NCBI GenBank assembly: GCA_039725955.1
Contig: CP091034.1
Location: forward strand, 2,914,001-2,978,000
Direction: 5' to 3'
DNA: 64,000 nt
Source of the DNA: Sinorhizobium sp. B11
Lineage (GTDB): Bacteria; Pseudomonadota; Alphaproteobacteria; Rhizobiales; Rhizobiaceae
Part shown: positions 18,658-28,072 of the stretch, piece by piece
Numbering within the stretch: the stretch's first letter is position 1
How the letters are laid out: every line of letters begins with the position of its first letter
Program-made: the position numbers and the translations under genes
Notes under the pieces: model-generated
What the model saw: only the letters and a program-made list of their open reading frames with translations
Told to the model about the DNA's origin: nothing
Databases searched by the model: none

Positions 18658-19677
18658 TCAGAGCCGCCAGCCGGCGCGGATGACGACGTGCACAGCTTCG
18701 TCAGGCACGACCGCCACGCGGCTGTAGGCGCGCAGCGCCTGGCCGTTGCCGAGCGTGAGCTTCACGGCATAACGCTCGCCTTCGAAAAGCACGGATTCGA
18801 TGGTTGCCGGAGCCCCCTCGCCGCCGATGACGACATCTTCCGGCCGCACCAGAATATCCGCGCCATCGATATTGGCCGCATGCAGCGCCCCCTCGAGCTC
18901 GTCCCACTCGAGCTGACGTTCGCCGCCCATGACCGGCAGCGTGATAATCGCGCCCCGGCCGATCAGCCCGCCGACCATGCGTCCTTCCGGCCGCGCATAG
19001 ATCTCCGCCGGCGGTGCCACCTGCAGCAGCCGTCCTTCGGACATGACGGCGATGTCGGTGGCCAGTGCCATCGCCTCGCTCTGGTCATGCGTCACATAGA
19101 TCATCGTGGCGCCCGAGCGCTGGTGGAACTCACGGAACGTCTCTTCCATCTCCTGCTTCAGATGCCGGTCGAGATTGGCGAGCGGCTCGTCAAGCAGCAC
19201 GACATCGGGCGAAGTCACCAGGCAGCGGGCAAGCGCCACGCGTTGCCGCTGGCCACCCGAGAGATCGGCCGGACGCCGCTCGGCATAATCGACAAGACGC
19301 ACGGTCGACAGCGCTTCCCGCACCCTGGCCTTGTAGGACTCGCCGGAGATGCCGCGCACCTTCAGCGGATAGCCCACATTGTCGGCCACACTCATATGCG
19401 GCCAGAGCGCGTAGGACTGGAACACCATCGCCATGTTGCGCTTTTCCGGCGGCAGCGATTGCGAGGCATCGGCCAGCAGCCGTTCGCCGAGATAGATCGA
19501 TCCGTCGCTCGGCGTCTCGAAACCGGCGATCATGCGCAGCACCGTGGTCTTGCCGCAGCCGGAGGGGCCGAGCAGCGCGAGAAAGCCGCCCTCGCGCACA
19601 TCGAGCGAAAAGCCGCTGACCGCCGCCCTGCCCGTTCCGAAATCCTTGGCCACCTGATTGAGGATCAGCTTCGCCAC
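18658..19677 (-). CDS. ABC transporter ATP-binding subunit (FbpC/PotA-like)
   Basis: 339 residues. Walker A reads GPSGCGKTT, the signature is LSGGQRQRVALARCL, Walker B is VVLLDEPLANLD and the switch His lies in VTHDQSEAMAL. A TOBE-like C-terminal region (about 235-335) follows, as in the iron, polyamine and phosphonate importer branch. It overlaps the permease gene by 13 bases and is the last gene of a binding protein-permease-ATPase operon. It should energise uptake by the fused permease. Confidence 0.92.
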   Translation of the reverse strand: MAKLILNQVAKDFGTGRAAVSGFSLDVREGGFLALLGPSGCGKTTVLRMIAGFETPSDGSIYLGERLLADASQSLPPEKRNMAMVFQSYALWPHMSVADNVGYPLKVRGISGESYKARVREALSTVRLVDYAERRPADLSGGQRQRVALARCLVTSPDVVLLDEPLANLDRHLKQEMEETFREFHQRSGATMIYVTHDQSEAMALATDIAVMSEGRLLQVAPPAEIYARPEGRMVGGLIGRGAIITLPVMGGERQLEWDELEGALHAANIDGADILVRPEDVVIGGEGAPATIESVLFEGERYAVKLTLGNGQALRAYSRVAVVPDEAVHVVIRAGWRL

Positions 19678-21359
19678 GGCACCACTCCCTTGGGCAGATG
19701 TTTCGCCAGAAGCTCCAGAAGCAGCATCATGGCAACGACCATGAAGACGACGAGCACGGAGAGAGCCGAGGCAAGATCGGAACTGCCGCTGTCATCGAGA
19801 TTGTAGATCGCGACGCCGAGCGTCTGCGTGCCCGCCGACCAGAGCAGCGCCGAGATCGTCAGCTCGTTGCAGGCAATCAGGAAAACGAGGATGACGGATG
19901 CGCCGGCCGCCGGCGCGATCAGCGGCACGATAATATCCTTCAGCCGTCGGAAGAAGCCGGCACCGGAAAGCCGTGCCGCCTCTTCGAGCGCCGGATCGAG
20001 CTGATGAAAGGCACTGACGACAGGCTTCAGGCTGACGGCAAAGAAGGAAGAGAAATAGGCGATGAGAATGATCCAGACCGTGCCGTAAAGTGTCACGTTC
20101 AGCACCGGAATCGGCGCGGCAAAAACAAGGATGAAACACACGGCCATGACGATGCCCGGCAGCGAATAGGGTATTTCCACGAGGCTGGAGACGATGCGCG
20201 ACAGCCCGTCCCTGCGCCGCGTCAGTGCATAGGCCGCCAGCACCGTGACGAAGAGCAGCCCGACCGCCGCCCCGCTTGCGAGCGAGAGCGAGTTGACGAA
20301 GGCGGTACGCGTTACCGCCTGCCGGAAGAGAATCTCTTCGAATGCATGAAAGGTCATCGTCTTGAAGGTGAGCGGCACGCCATAGGCGGGCACCAGAGCC
20401 CCCGCGACCAGCGCGAAGAAGGGAGCGGCCAGCATGAAGAACAACACGACCCAGAGCAGCGGCGTGAAGAGGAGCTTCCACCCGCCAAGCTCGAAGGTGG
20501 CCGTCGCACCTGAAAGCCCGATGACACGATAATCGCGCCCGCGCAGCGCCCGGTCCTGGATCGCCAGGCCCGCAACCGAGATCAGCGCGATAATGGCCGA
20601 CAGCAGCGCCACATCGCCGAAGGTGCGGCCGGTAAAGGCAGTGAATTTCGAGAAGATCAGCGTCGGCAGCGTGAAGATCGAGGCCGGGATGCCGAGAATG
20701 GCCGGGATGCCGAAATTGCCGGTGCAGGAGACGAAGGAGATCGCAGCCCCGGCAATCACGCCCGGCAGCGACAGCGGCAGGATGATATCGCGGAAGACCC
20801 TGAGGCTCGACGCGCCTGACAGCCGCGCCGCCTCCACCCCGTCGCGCGGCAGGGTCATCAGCCCTGCCCTCAGCGCCAGATAGATGAGCGGCGCATGCTG
20901 CACGCCGTAGAGCAGCGCAATGCCGCCGATAGAATAGAGCGGCTGCGGAGACCCCAGCGGCGGCGCGATATGCAGTGCCTTCAGAAGCGGGCTCGACGGC
21001 CCCGACATCTGCACCCAGGCGAGCGCCGTCACCTGCGGCGGGATCATCATCGGCAGCACGAAGAAGAAGCTGAGCGACCCCTTGGCCGGGATATCGGTGA
21101 GCGTCAAGAGATAGGCGAAGGCGCAGCCAATAACGAGCGAGATGACCGTGCCGAGGACCGCCGTGACGATGGTGTAATAGACCGCCGACCAGACCATCGG
21201 GTCCGAAAGGACCACCATGACGCCGCCATTGGCAAAGGCGGAAATGCCGACGATCGCGAGCCGCGCCAAGGGCAGCACGCTGAGGAAGAGAACCACCGAA
21301 ACAATAAAAGGAAACAGCCAGACGGGCTGGCTGCTTCCTGCACGTATATAGCCCTGCAT
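19665..21359 (-). CDS. ABC transporter permease, double-domain (FbpB-like)
   Basis: 564 residues with about 12 membrane helices in two homologous halves. Each half has the EAA loop that docks the ATPase: EAARLSGASSLRVFRDIILPL in the first and EEAARLSGAGFFRRLKDIIVPL in the second. A single chain carrying both halves is typical of ferric-iron (FbpB/AfuB/SfuB) and related permeases, so one copy of this gene can build a whole channel. Starts eight bases after the binding-protein gene stops and overlaps the ATPase gene. Confidence 0.92.
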   Translation of the reverse strand: MQGYIRAGSSQPVWLFPFIVSVVLFLSVLPLARLAIVGISAFANGGVMVVLSDPMVWSAVYYTIVTAVLGTVISLVIGCAFAYLLTLTDIPAKGSLSFFFVLPMMIPPQVTALAWVQMSGPSSPLLKALHIAPPLGSPQPLYSIGGIALLYGVQHAPLIYLALRAGLMTLPRDGVEAARLSGASSLRVFRDIILPLSLPGVIAGAAISFVSCTGNFGIPAILGIPASIFTLPTLIFSKFTAFTGRTFGDVALLSAIIALISVAGLAIQDRALRGRDYRVIGLSGATATFELGGWKLLFTPLLWVVLFFMLAAPFFALVAGALVPAYGVPLTFKTMTFHAFEEILFRQAVTRTAFVNSLSLASGAAVGLLFVTVLAAYALTRRRDGLSRIVSSLVEIPYSLPGIVMAVCFILVFAAPIPVLNVTLYGTVWIILIAYFSSFFAVSLKPVVSAFHQLDPALEEAARLSGAGFFRRLKDIIVPLIAPAAGASVILVFLIACNELTISALLWSAGTQTLGVAIYNLDDSGSSDLASALSVLVVFMVVAMMLLLELLAKHLPKGVVPWRS

Positions 21360-21366
21360 GGGTCTA

Positions 21367-22344
21367 TTATTTCGAACCGAACAGATCCGTAAAGGTCTTC
21401 AGATCCTTGTCGGTATTCTTGAGAGCCTCGGCGGCATTGATGGGCAGAACCTTGATCGTATCGCGTGCCGGGAAGCCGTCAGGCAGCTTCATGCCGTTGC
21501 GAGCCGGGATATAGCCGAGCTTGAGGAAACCTTCCTGGCCCTTTTCCGAGAGAACGTAATCGACGAACTTCTTGGCGGCATCGGCATTCTTGGCGCTGGC
21601 GAGAATACCGACCGGCTCGGTGACGGCCGAAACGCCTTCGCTCGGGAAGACGAACTCGACCGGAGCGCCCTTGGCCTTTTCGCGGATCGGCAGATAATCG
21701 ACGACCATGCCGTAAGCCTTTTCGCCCGAAGCGACGGACTTCAGCACCACGCCGTTGCCGCCGGAAGCGACAGCTGCATTGTCGGCGAGCGACTTGTAGA
21801 AGTCCCAGCCGAGACCCGGAACGGCAGCGAGCGTCTGGGCGTGGATGAGAGCGGCACCCGAGGCAAGCGGGCTCGGCATGGTCACGAGGCCCTTGGCTTC
21901 GGGCTTGGCAAGGTCTTTCCAGCTCGTCGGCTTCATGGCGGCCGAGGTGTTGTACATGATGCCCGTCGTGATCAGCTTGGTGGAATAGTAATAGCCGTCG
22001 GCATCATAGAGCGCGGCATCGTAATTGGCGGCTTCGGGCGACTTGTAGGCAAGCAGCTTGCCGTCTTCCTTCAGGCGCTCCAGCGTCACGACATCGGCGA
22101 TCAGCAGGACGTCTGCAACCGGATTGCCGGCTTGAATTTCAGCCTGCAGCTTCGCCATGATCTTCGGCGTGCCATCGCGCACCCAATCGACCTTGATATC
22201 GGGATTGGCGGCCATGAAGCCATCGACGGTCGCCTGCGCGTCTTCGTTCGGCTGACTGGTGTAGAGAACGAGGTTGGCAGCGGATGCCGGGATAGCGAGA
22301 AGGCTCGCGGCAAGAAGTGCTGCGGCGGAAACTAGAGTTTTCAT
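21367..22344 (-). CDS. ABC transporter periplasmic substrate-binding protein (FbpA/AfuA-like)
   Basis: 325 residues with a standard signal peptide (core LVSAAALLAASLLAIP, cleavage after ASA). The mature protein starts NLVLYTSQP, the usual opening of the ferric-iron/AfuA-type binding-protein family, and keeps a Tyr cluster (GYYYSTKL) in the region that holds metal-ligand tyrosines in FbpA. Iron(III) is the most likely cargo. Sugar phosphates (as for AfuA) or aminoethylphosphonate are alternatives, since related proteins bind these. First gene of the three-gene operon. No obvious Irr or RirA box was recognised upstream. Confidence 0.88.
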   Translation of the reverse strand: MKTLVSAAALLAASLLAIPASAANLVLYTSQPNEDAQATVDGFMAANPDIKVDWVRDGTPKIMAKLQAEIQAGNPVADVLLIADVVTLERLKEDGKLLAYKSPEAANYDAALYDADGYYYSTKLITTGIMYNTSAAMKPTSWKDLAKPEAKGLVTMPSPLASGAALIHAQTLAAVPGLGWDFYKSLADNAAVASGGNGVVLKSVASGEKAYGMVVDYLPIREKAKGAPVEFVFPSEGVSAVTEPVGILASAKNADAAKKFVDYVLSEKGQEGFLKLGYIPARNGMKLPDGFPARDTIKVLPINAAEALKNTDKDLKTFTDLFGSK

Positions 22345-22568
22345 GGAAGGAATCCTCGAATGATGATGCCCCTCCTTATTGGGGGTGTTTTACAGCGGTG
22401 TGACAGGAGACTGCAACTCGGCTCCAGCCGACGAAGCCGATATCCTCACACAATTTTCGATGAGAGACTTGCTGTCTTTGTCGATAGCGCCGCAAAATAA
22501 TCTAAACTTAAGATTGCACGATATAGATCTCTATAAAACCAAGCCATTTTCAACAGCCTGGAGTCTGC

Positions 22569-22907
22569 ATGAAGATCCGAATTGTAACCCTGCTTGCCTG
22601 TGCGAGTCTCACCGCATGTCAGACGACAGACGGTAAAACGTCCAAAGATTTGAAGGATTATCCTGAGGCTTTAGCCTACAGGGACTGCATGTGGTCGCGC
22701 GCAGTTGCCTATGCACCGCAGAACGGCTCGCCATTGGAATTGGGCTTGATCGCTGCCAACTCCTGCAGTTCCGCACGTCAGGCCCTGCTCGACGCCGTCA
22801 GCAAAAATGAAAGACCGGGTTTCATCCGCGAATTGTCGCGCCGGATGGAGCACAGCGAACCGCTCGTTGCAGCGGATATGATCATCGCTGTGAGGACGAG
22901 GAAATAG
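22569..22907 (+). CDS. Small predicted lipoprotein
   Basis: 112 residues. The N-terminus is a lipoprotein signal peptide with lipobox LTAC, making Cys17 the lipidated residue. The mature part is about 95 residues, mostly helical and charged, with two further Cys. No known domain is recognised. It lies divergent from the ABC importer across a 224-base gap that is A+T-richer than its surroundings and holds an inverted repeat (AATCT...AGATT) near 22499-22516. Confidence 0.7.
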   Translation: MKIRIVTLLACASLTACQTTDGKTSKDLKDYPEALAYRDCMWSRAVAYAPQNGSPLELGLIAANSCSSARQALLDAVSKNERPGFIRELSRRMEHSEPLVAADMIIAVRTRK

Positions 22908-23076
22908 CGCTGGTTGCGGGCAACATGCCTCGCGCTCGCATAGAAACCCGTTGTCTAATACGCTCGCACAGGCGTCGGCAAAGGCGTAAATTCACGCAGG
23001 CGTGAACAGCATCGCGCTTGCCTCGGCAGTCCGTTGCGGTACGTCAATCAGGCCATTTTCAAGAGGAGGAATTTCA

Positions 23077-24135
23077 ATGGAATATCGTTTGCTCGGCCGT
23101 TCCGGCCTTAAAGTTTCCACCGTGACCATGGGCACGATGACCTTCGGCGGCGTCGGCTGGGCCAAGACCGTTGGTGATCTCGGCGTGCAGGAAGCCCGCC
23201 GCATGGTCGATATCTGCCTCGATGCCGGCGTCAACCTGATCGATACGGCCAATGTCTATTCCAACGGCGAATCCGAGCGCATCATCGGTGAAGTGTTCGG
23301 CGGCAAGCGTCCCGATGGCGTGCTGCTCGCCACCAAGGCCCGCTTCGGCATGGGCGACGGCCCGAACGATCGCGGCCTGTCGCGCTATCATCTGATCCGC
23401 GAATGCGAGGCAAGCCTGCAGCGCATGAAGACCGATGTCATCGATCTCTACCAGGTCCACGAATGGGACGGTCAGACGCCGCTCGAAGAGACGATGGAAG
23501 CGCTCGACACGCTGATCAAGCAGGGCAAGGTGCGCTATGTCGGCTGCTCGAACTATTCCGGCTGGCACATCATGAAGGCGCTCGGCGTTGCCAATGAAAA
23601 CAAGTACCAGCGCTTCGTCAGCCAGCAGATCCACTACACGCTGGAAGCCCGTGACGCGGAATATGAACTGCTGCCGGTCTCGATCGACCAGGGCCTCGGC
23701 GTGCTCGTCTGGAGCCCGCTCGCCGGCGGCCTTCTCTCCGGCAAGCACCGCCGCAATGCCGCCGCTCCCGAAGGCACCCGCCAGTTCGCCGGCTGGACCG
23801 AACCGCCGATCCGCGACGAAAACCGCCTCTGGAACATTGTCGAGACGCTTGTCGCGATCGGCCAGGAACGCGGCGTTTCCGCAGCCCAGGTGGCGCTCGC
23901 CTGGCTGATCGGCCGCAAGGCGGTCACCTCGGTCATTATCGGCGGCCGCACCGAAGCCCAGTTCAAGGACAATCTCGCCGCCGCCGAGCTGAAACTGTCT
24001 GCCGACGAGCGCAAGCGTCTCGACGATGTCAGCGTGCCGCCGGTCATCTATCCCTATTGGCACCAGCTCAACACGGCCAATGAGCGGCTGAGCGAAGCCG
24101 ACATGGAACTCTTCGCCCCGCATGTGAAGAAGTAA
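23077..24135 (+). CDS. Aldo/keto reductase (YajO/general stress protein 69-like)
   Basis: 352 residues from the ATG at 23077, with AGAGGAGGA six bases before; an in-frame ATG at 23002 has no ribosome site. A TIM-barrel aldo/keto reductase with the catalytic tetrad visible: Asp in NLIDTANVYSNGESE (with Tyr), Lys in LLATKARFG and His in YQVHEWDG. The NADPH-binding C-terminal segment is SVIIGGRTEAQFKDNL. It reduces aldehydes or ketones in the cytoplasm; substrate unknown. Monocistronic. Confidence 0.92.
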   Translation: MEYRLLGRSGLKVSTVTMGTMTFGGVGWAKTVGDLGVQEARRMVDICLDAGVNLIDTANVYSNGESERIIGEVFGGKRPDGVLLATKARFGMGDGPNDRGLSRYHLIRECEASLQRMKTDVIDLYQVHEWDGQTPLEETMEALDTLIKQGKVRYVGCSNYSGWHIMKALGVANENKYQRFVSQQIHYTLEARDAEYELLPVSIDQGLGVLVWSPLAGGLLSGKHRRNAAAPEGTRQFAGWTEPPIRDENRLWNIVETLVAIGQERGVSAAQVALAWLIGRKAVTSVIIGGRTEAQFKDNLAAAELKLSADERKRLDDVSVPPVIYPYWHQLNTANERLSEADMELFAPHVKK

Positions 24136-24229
24136 ACTCTCCAAAACGTTGCATGGCGGGTAACCGGCGTCACAAAAGATGCAATTCCGCCATGCTATCG
24201 TGAACCTCGCCCCCACCACGAGGTTCATC

Positions 24230-25273
24230 ATGCTCCGGAATTACAAGGTGCTGAAGGGTACGGCTTCGGCGCTCGCCCTTGACGACGACAACGATCCCCA
24301 CATCGAAATCCGCCTCGAGGCCGGCGACATCAGCTATCGCATCGCCATGAACGTGCGCTCGAAGGAATCGCCGCACGATCTGCTCTATGCGAATGTCATG
24401 GACTTCCAGCACACGGAGCTGACGGCAGAGCTCGCCGCCTTGCCGATGGGCCTCACGGATATCAGGGGCGACCGGCAGGATCTGGCGATCGACTATGTGC
24501 GCGGCGGCATCATCGAGCGCGAGGACATGGATGTCGCGCCTTTTCAGCTCGACGGACCGAAGAACGACCTGCGCGATTTCATCGAACCCATCGTACAGGA
24601 AGGCATCGCCGACAAGTCCATCCATTTCTACGCCTTCGGTGAAGCCTGGGGCCCTGAGAACAACAAGCCGGACGAATATTTCGGCTTCGAGCCCGGCAAC
24701 GGCATCCACGACATCCACATGAACCAGGGTGACAGCGGCAGCTTCCGCGCCACCAACGCCCCCAATCAGGACGGCGCGCTGCTGATCCATTTTTCCGATG
24801 AGGATCACTGGGCGGCGATCTTCCTCGGCTTCCAGTCGCAGAACTGGAATACGGACGCCAATACCGGCCATCCGGTCGGCGACAACAGGGGCGGTCAGGG
24901 CCGCGGCGAAGGCACCCGCCGCCCGCAACCGATCGTCGCCTCGTCGCTGCGCATCATCGCCGCCATGATCAACCCGGTGAACCACCCTGACGGCACCGAG
25001 GACGAGACGGTGACGATCATCAACCGGTCGGATGTCGCCATGTCGATCGAGGGCTGGTCGCTGGAAGATGGCGAAGGCCGCCGCCAAAAACTCTCGGGCT
25101 CTCTCGCATCGGGCGAATTCCGTACCGTGACGCTCGACCCGGAAAATGGCGGCCCGCAGCTTGCCAACAAGGGCGGCGACATCATGCTCGTCAATGCCGA
25201 TGGAGCGGTCGCCGACCGTGTCGGCTACGGCAAGAGCGAAACCGCCAACGAAGGCTGGACGACGATCTTCTGA
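24230..25273 (+). CDS. DUF2278 (YukJ-like) protein with C-terminal lamin-tail domain
   Basis: 347 residues from the ATG at 24230. Residues 1 to about 225 match the DUF2278/YukJ pattern: YKVLKGTASALALDDDNDPHIEI at the start, the D-Y-x-R-G-G segment, and an HFSDEDHWAAIFLGFQSQ block. Residues about 245-347 form an immunoglobulin-like lamin-tail domain (VTIINRSDVAMSIEGWSLED ... LVNADGAVADRVGYGK), a module found attached to bacterial secreted or nucleic-acid-related proteins. No signal peptide is seen. Function is unknown for both the family and this protein. Confidence 0.8.
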   Translation: MLRNYKVLKGTASALALDDDNDPHIEIRLEAGDISYRIAMNVRSKESPHDLLYANVMDFQHTELTAELAALPMGLTDIRGDRQDLAIDYVRGGIIEREDMDVAPFQLDGPKNDLRDFIEPIVQEGIADKSIHFYAFGEAWGPENNKPDEYFGFEPGNGIHDIHMNQGDSGSFRATNAPNQDGALLIHFSDEDHWAAIFLGFQSQNWNTDANTGHPVGDNRGGQGRGEGTRRPQPIVASSLRIIAAMINPVNHPDGTEDETVTIINRSDVAMSIEGWSLEDGEGRRQKLSGSLASGEFRTVTLDPENGGPQLANKGGDIMLVNADGAVADRVGYGKSETANEGWTTIF

Positions 25274-25297
25274 TCGCCGCCCATGCATCTCGACATA

Positions 25298-26515
25298 TCA
25301 GCCGACCTCGCTGGCGATCAGCTGGCCGAGACGGCTAATGCCCTCCTCGATCATCCTCTCGTTGGCGCAGGAGAAGCTGACACGAAACGTGTTGGCGCCC
25401 GAACCGTCGGCAAAGAAAGCCCGGCCGGGAACGAAGGCGACCTTGGCGCTTTCGAGCGATTTGGCGAGAAGCTTCGCGCCGTCCATGCCCTCTGGCAGGG
25501 TGACCCAGATGAACATGCCGCCTTCCGGCTTCGTCCAGCTTGTGCCTGATGGCATGTATTTTTCAAGCGCCGCCAGCATGCAATTCCGCCGCTGGCTGTA
25601 GGCGGCCCTGATCTTGGCGACCTGCGCGTCGAAACCACGCTCGGCAACTTCCGAAATTGCCATCTGGTTGATGGTCGACGAATGCAGGTCCGCCGCTTGC
25701 TTCATCAGCACCAGCTTGCGGATGACGGGCGCATTGGCAACGATGAAACCGACGCGAAGGCCCGGCGCCAGCGTCTTGGAGAAGCTGCCGCAATAGATCG
25801 TGCGCGTATCGTTGATATGTCCCTTCCGCGCAATTTCCAGCGCCAGGATAGGTGGGATCGGATCGCCGTCATACCGCAGCGACTGATAGGCGGCATCTTC
25901 GATGACGGCGATGTCGAGCTCTTCGGCAAGATCGAGAACTTTCTCGCGACCCTCGCGATCGACGGTTTCGCCGGTCGGGTTGGAGAATTCGGCCGAGAGA
26001 TAGGCGAACTTCACCTTGCCACCCTTCTGGGCAGCCGCATCGCGATAGGAACCCGGCGTGCGATTACCGCCTGGTGTCAGCTGGTCGTAGGCGGGCTCAT
26101 AGGCATTGAAGGCCTGCAGCGCGCCGAGATAGGTCGGCCAGGTGACGAGCGCCGTGTCGTTGGGCGAGAGAAACAGCTTGCCGAGATAATCGAGGCCCTG
26201 CTGCGAGCCTGAGACGATGAAGACATTCTCGAGTTCGCAGGGAATGCCTAAGTCGGCCATCTGCGTGACAAGCCATTCGCGCAGCGGCTTGTAGCCTTCC
26301 GATACCGAATATTGCAGCGCCGAGTTCACCGCCGCACTGTCGAAAATATCCGCATAGGCCTTCTTGAATTCCTGATCCGGAAACAGTGCCGGGTCCGGAA
26401 TGCCGCCGGCAAAGGAGATGATATCCGGCCGGTCGAGAAGTTTCAGAAGCTCGCGGATTTCCGAAGCGCGCATCCGTGACGAGCGCGTCGCAAACATTGA
26501 ATCCCAGTTCAGCAT
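25298..26515 (-). CDS. PLP-dependent aminotransferase, class I/II (LysN/KAT-like)
   Basis: 405 residues, the usual length. Fold-type I features: substrate-side FAGGIPDPALFP near residue 36, a cofactor-binding YLSAEFSNPTGE, the Asp of VIEDAAYQSLRY that contacts the pyridine nitrogen, and the Schiff-base Lys in GSFSKTLAPGLRVG. The PDIISFAGG start and overall pattern fit the 2-aminoadipate/kynurenine/branched-chain multi-substrate group. It is divergent from the frameshifted branched-chain aminotransferase gene across a 303-base gap, so it could share or cover that activity. Its promoter holds a perfect palindrome. Confidence 0.9.
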   Translation of the reverse strand: MLNWDSMFATRSSRMRASEIRELLKLLDRPDIISFAGGIPDPALFPDQEFKKAYADIFDSAAVNSALQYSVSEGYKPLREWLVTQMADLGIPCELENVFIVSGSQQGLDYLGKLFLSPNDTALVTWPTYLGALQAFNAYEPAYDQLTPGGNRTPGSYRDAAAQKGGKVKFAYLSAEFSNPTGETVDREGREKVLDLAEELDIAVIEDAAYQSLRYDGDPIPPILALEIARKGHINDTRTIYCGSFSKTLAPGLRVGFIVANAPVIRKLVLMKQAADLHSSTINQMAISEVAERGFDAQVAKIRAAYSQRRNCMLAALEKYMPSGTSWTKPEGGMFIWVTLPEGMDGAKLLAKSLESAKVAFVPGRAFFADGSGANTFRVSFSCANERMIEEGISRLGQLIASEVG

Positions 26516-26580
26516 GGGGTTTCCTCATCTTTTTTTATGTTGTTCGCAGATCACCATGCCGCGCAATTTATGTCAACAAT

Positions 26581-26610
26581 ACTGACCTATTTTCTTGTCA
26601 CTGTGACAAG
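26581..26610. promoter_or_regulatory. Candidate operator upstream of the aminotransferase gene
   Basis: CTTGTCACTGTGACAAG at 26594-26610 is a perfect 17-base palindrome, and ACTGACCTAT (26581-26590) sits next to it. Both elements lie 66-95 bases before the minus-strand aminotransferase start. The same pair of motifs (TGTCAC-N-GTGACA and TAGGTCAG) recurs at 56150-56206 in front of the LysE exporter. The rest of the 26516-26818 gap shows no gene. Confidence 0.55.
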
Positions 26611-26818
26611 TCGGTGATCCGGCAGTCCGACGCCTTGGCGCCGATCTCCAGGATTTCACGCAGCCAAACCGATGGTCTGCGTCATTGGCTCAACATTCGC
26701 CACATCGCTGAATTATTCGTCCGATCACGAGCAAAATCGGCTCATTCAGACCTTTCCAAAACCGGCCCGGCGGCAGTAGTGTGCCGGCCATTATTCAATG
26801 GACTATCAAGGTGCCAGC

Positions 26819-27917
26819 ATGACCGCGACGTCGACCTCTCATGAAATCACAATCGAATTCCACAAGTCTCCCGTCTCCGACGCCGACCGCATCAAGGCAC
26901 TGGAAACACCCGGCTTTGGCAAGATCTTCACGGATCATATGGTCCTGGCACGCTGGACCGCCGACAAGGGCTGGCACGATGCGAAGGTGACGGCGCGCCG
27001 CCCGCTGGAGCTCGATCCTGCAAGCGCCGTCCTGCACTACGCCCAGGAAATCTTCGAAGGCATGAAGGCCTACAAGGCGGACGATGGCCGCATCCTGCTC
27101 TTCCGGCCCGAAGAGAAACGCCCGCCGTTTCGCGCAGTCGGCCGCCCGCATGGCGATGCCCGCCGTGCCGGAAGAACTTTTCCTGAAGGCGGTCGAAGAA
27201 CTTGTTCGTGTCGACAAGAACTGGATACCCTCCGGTGACGCCAGCCTCTACCTGCGCCCCTTCATGTTCGCCAATGAGGCTTTCCTCGGCGTTCGCCCGG
27301 CCCAGGAATATATCTTCTGCATCATCGCCTCCCCGGTCGGCGCCTATTTCAAGGGCGGCGCCAAGGCCGTCTCCCTCTGGGTCGAGACCGCCTATACCCG
27401 CGCAGCCGCCGGCGGCACCGGTGCTGCAAAATGCGGCGGCAACTATGCAGCCAGCCTCGTCGCCCAGGCTGAAGCGGCCAAGAAGGATTGCGACCAGGTC
27501 GTCTTCCTCGACGCGGCAGAACATCGCTGGGTCGAAGAGCTCGGCGGCATGAACGTCTTCTTCGCGATGAATGACGGCTCGATCGTCACCCCGCCGCTCG
27601 GCGGCACCATCCTTCCCGGCATCACCCGCGCCTCGGTCATCGTGCTCGCCAAGGAAAAGGGCCTGCGCGTCGAGGAACGCCCCTATTCCTTCGAGGAATG
27701 GAAGGCCGATGCGGCGAGCGGCAAGCTCGTCGAAGCCTTCGCTTGCGGCACGGCAGCCGTGCTCGCGGGCATCGGCCTGGTCCGTCATGCCGACGGCGAG
27801 TTCAAGGTCGGCGACGGCCAGACCGGCAAGCTGACATCAGAACTGCGCCAGCAGCTCGTCGGCCTGCAGAAGGGCGTCACCAACGACGAGCGCGGCTGGA
27901 CCCGCCGCGTTCTCTGA
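26819..27917 (+). pseudogene. ilvE: Branched-chain amino acid aminotransferase, disrupted by a 1-base insertion
   Basis: Two overlapping frames together encode a class IV aminotransferase of about 365 residues. The first runs from the ATG at 26819 (AAGGTG upstream) to EEKRPP and soon stops at 27238. The second resumes the family sequence as ENARRFAQSAARMAMP. Removing one A from the AAA at 27116-27118 turns the codons back to Glu-Asn-Ala-Arg-Arg and restores one frame to the stop at 27917. The rest is intact, including the PLP Lys in GAAKCGGNYAASL. As written the product would be truncated near residue 100. A sequence error is a real alternative. Confidence 0.88.
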
Positions 27918-27985
27918 TCTCAATCCTGGATATCGGGAATGCTGCCGCGTTCCCGATCGCGATTCTCACGTAAAACAGAACTTCG

Positions 27986-28012
27986 AAACCGGGCTTGTCG
28001 CCCGGTTTTTTT
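27986..28012 (+). terminator. Terminator after ilvE
   Basis: Nine-base stem AAACCGGGC / GCCCGGTTT with a five-base loop, ending in seven T. It separates the ilvE transcript from the vapBC promoter region. Confidence 0.88.
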
Positions 28013-28052
28013 ATTGCGGAAAACCACCCACCATTGACGGCAGCGAACCATG

Positions 28053-28072
28053 TTCTTACCCAAAGGTAAGAA
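28053..28072. promoter_or_regulatory. Inverted repeat overlapping the vapB start: likely autoregulatory operator
   Basis: TTCTTACC, four bases, then GGTAAGAA: a perfect eight-base inverted repeat. The right arm contains the ribosome-binding site and its last A is the first base of the vapB start codon. Type II antitoxins of the AbrB/MazE class bind such palindromes to repress their own operon. Confidence 0.65.

Noticed and set aside
22380..22568. Iron-responsive (Irr/RirA) box in front of the ABC importer
   Set aside because: Only a loose inverted repeat (AATCT...AGATT) was found, and nearer the lipoprotein gene. It does not match the iron-control consensus well enough to call.
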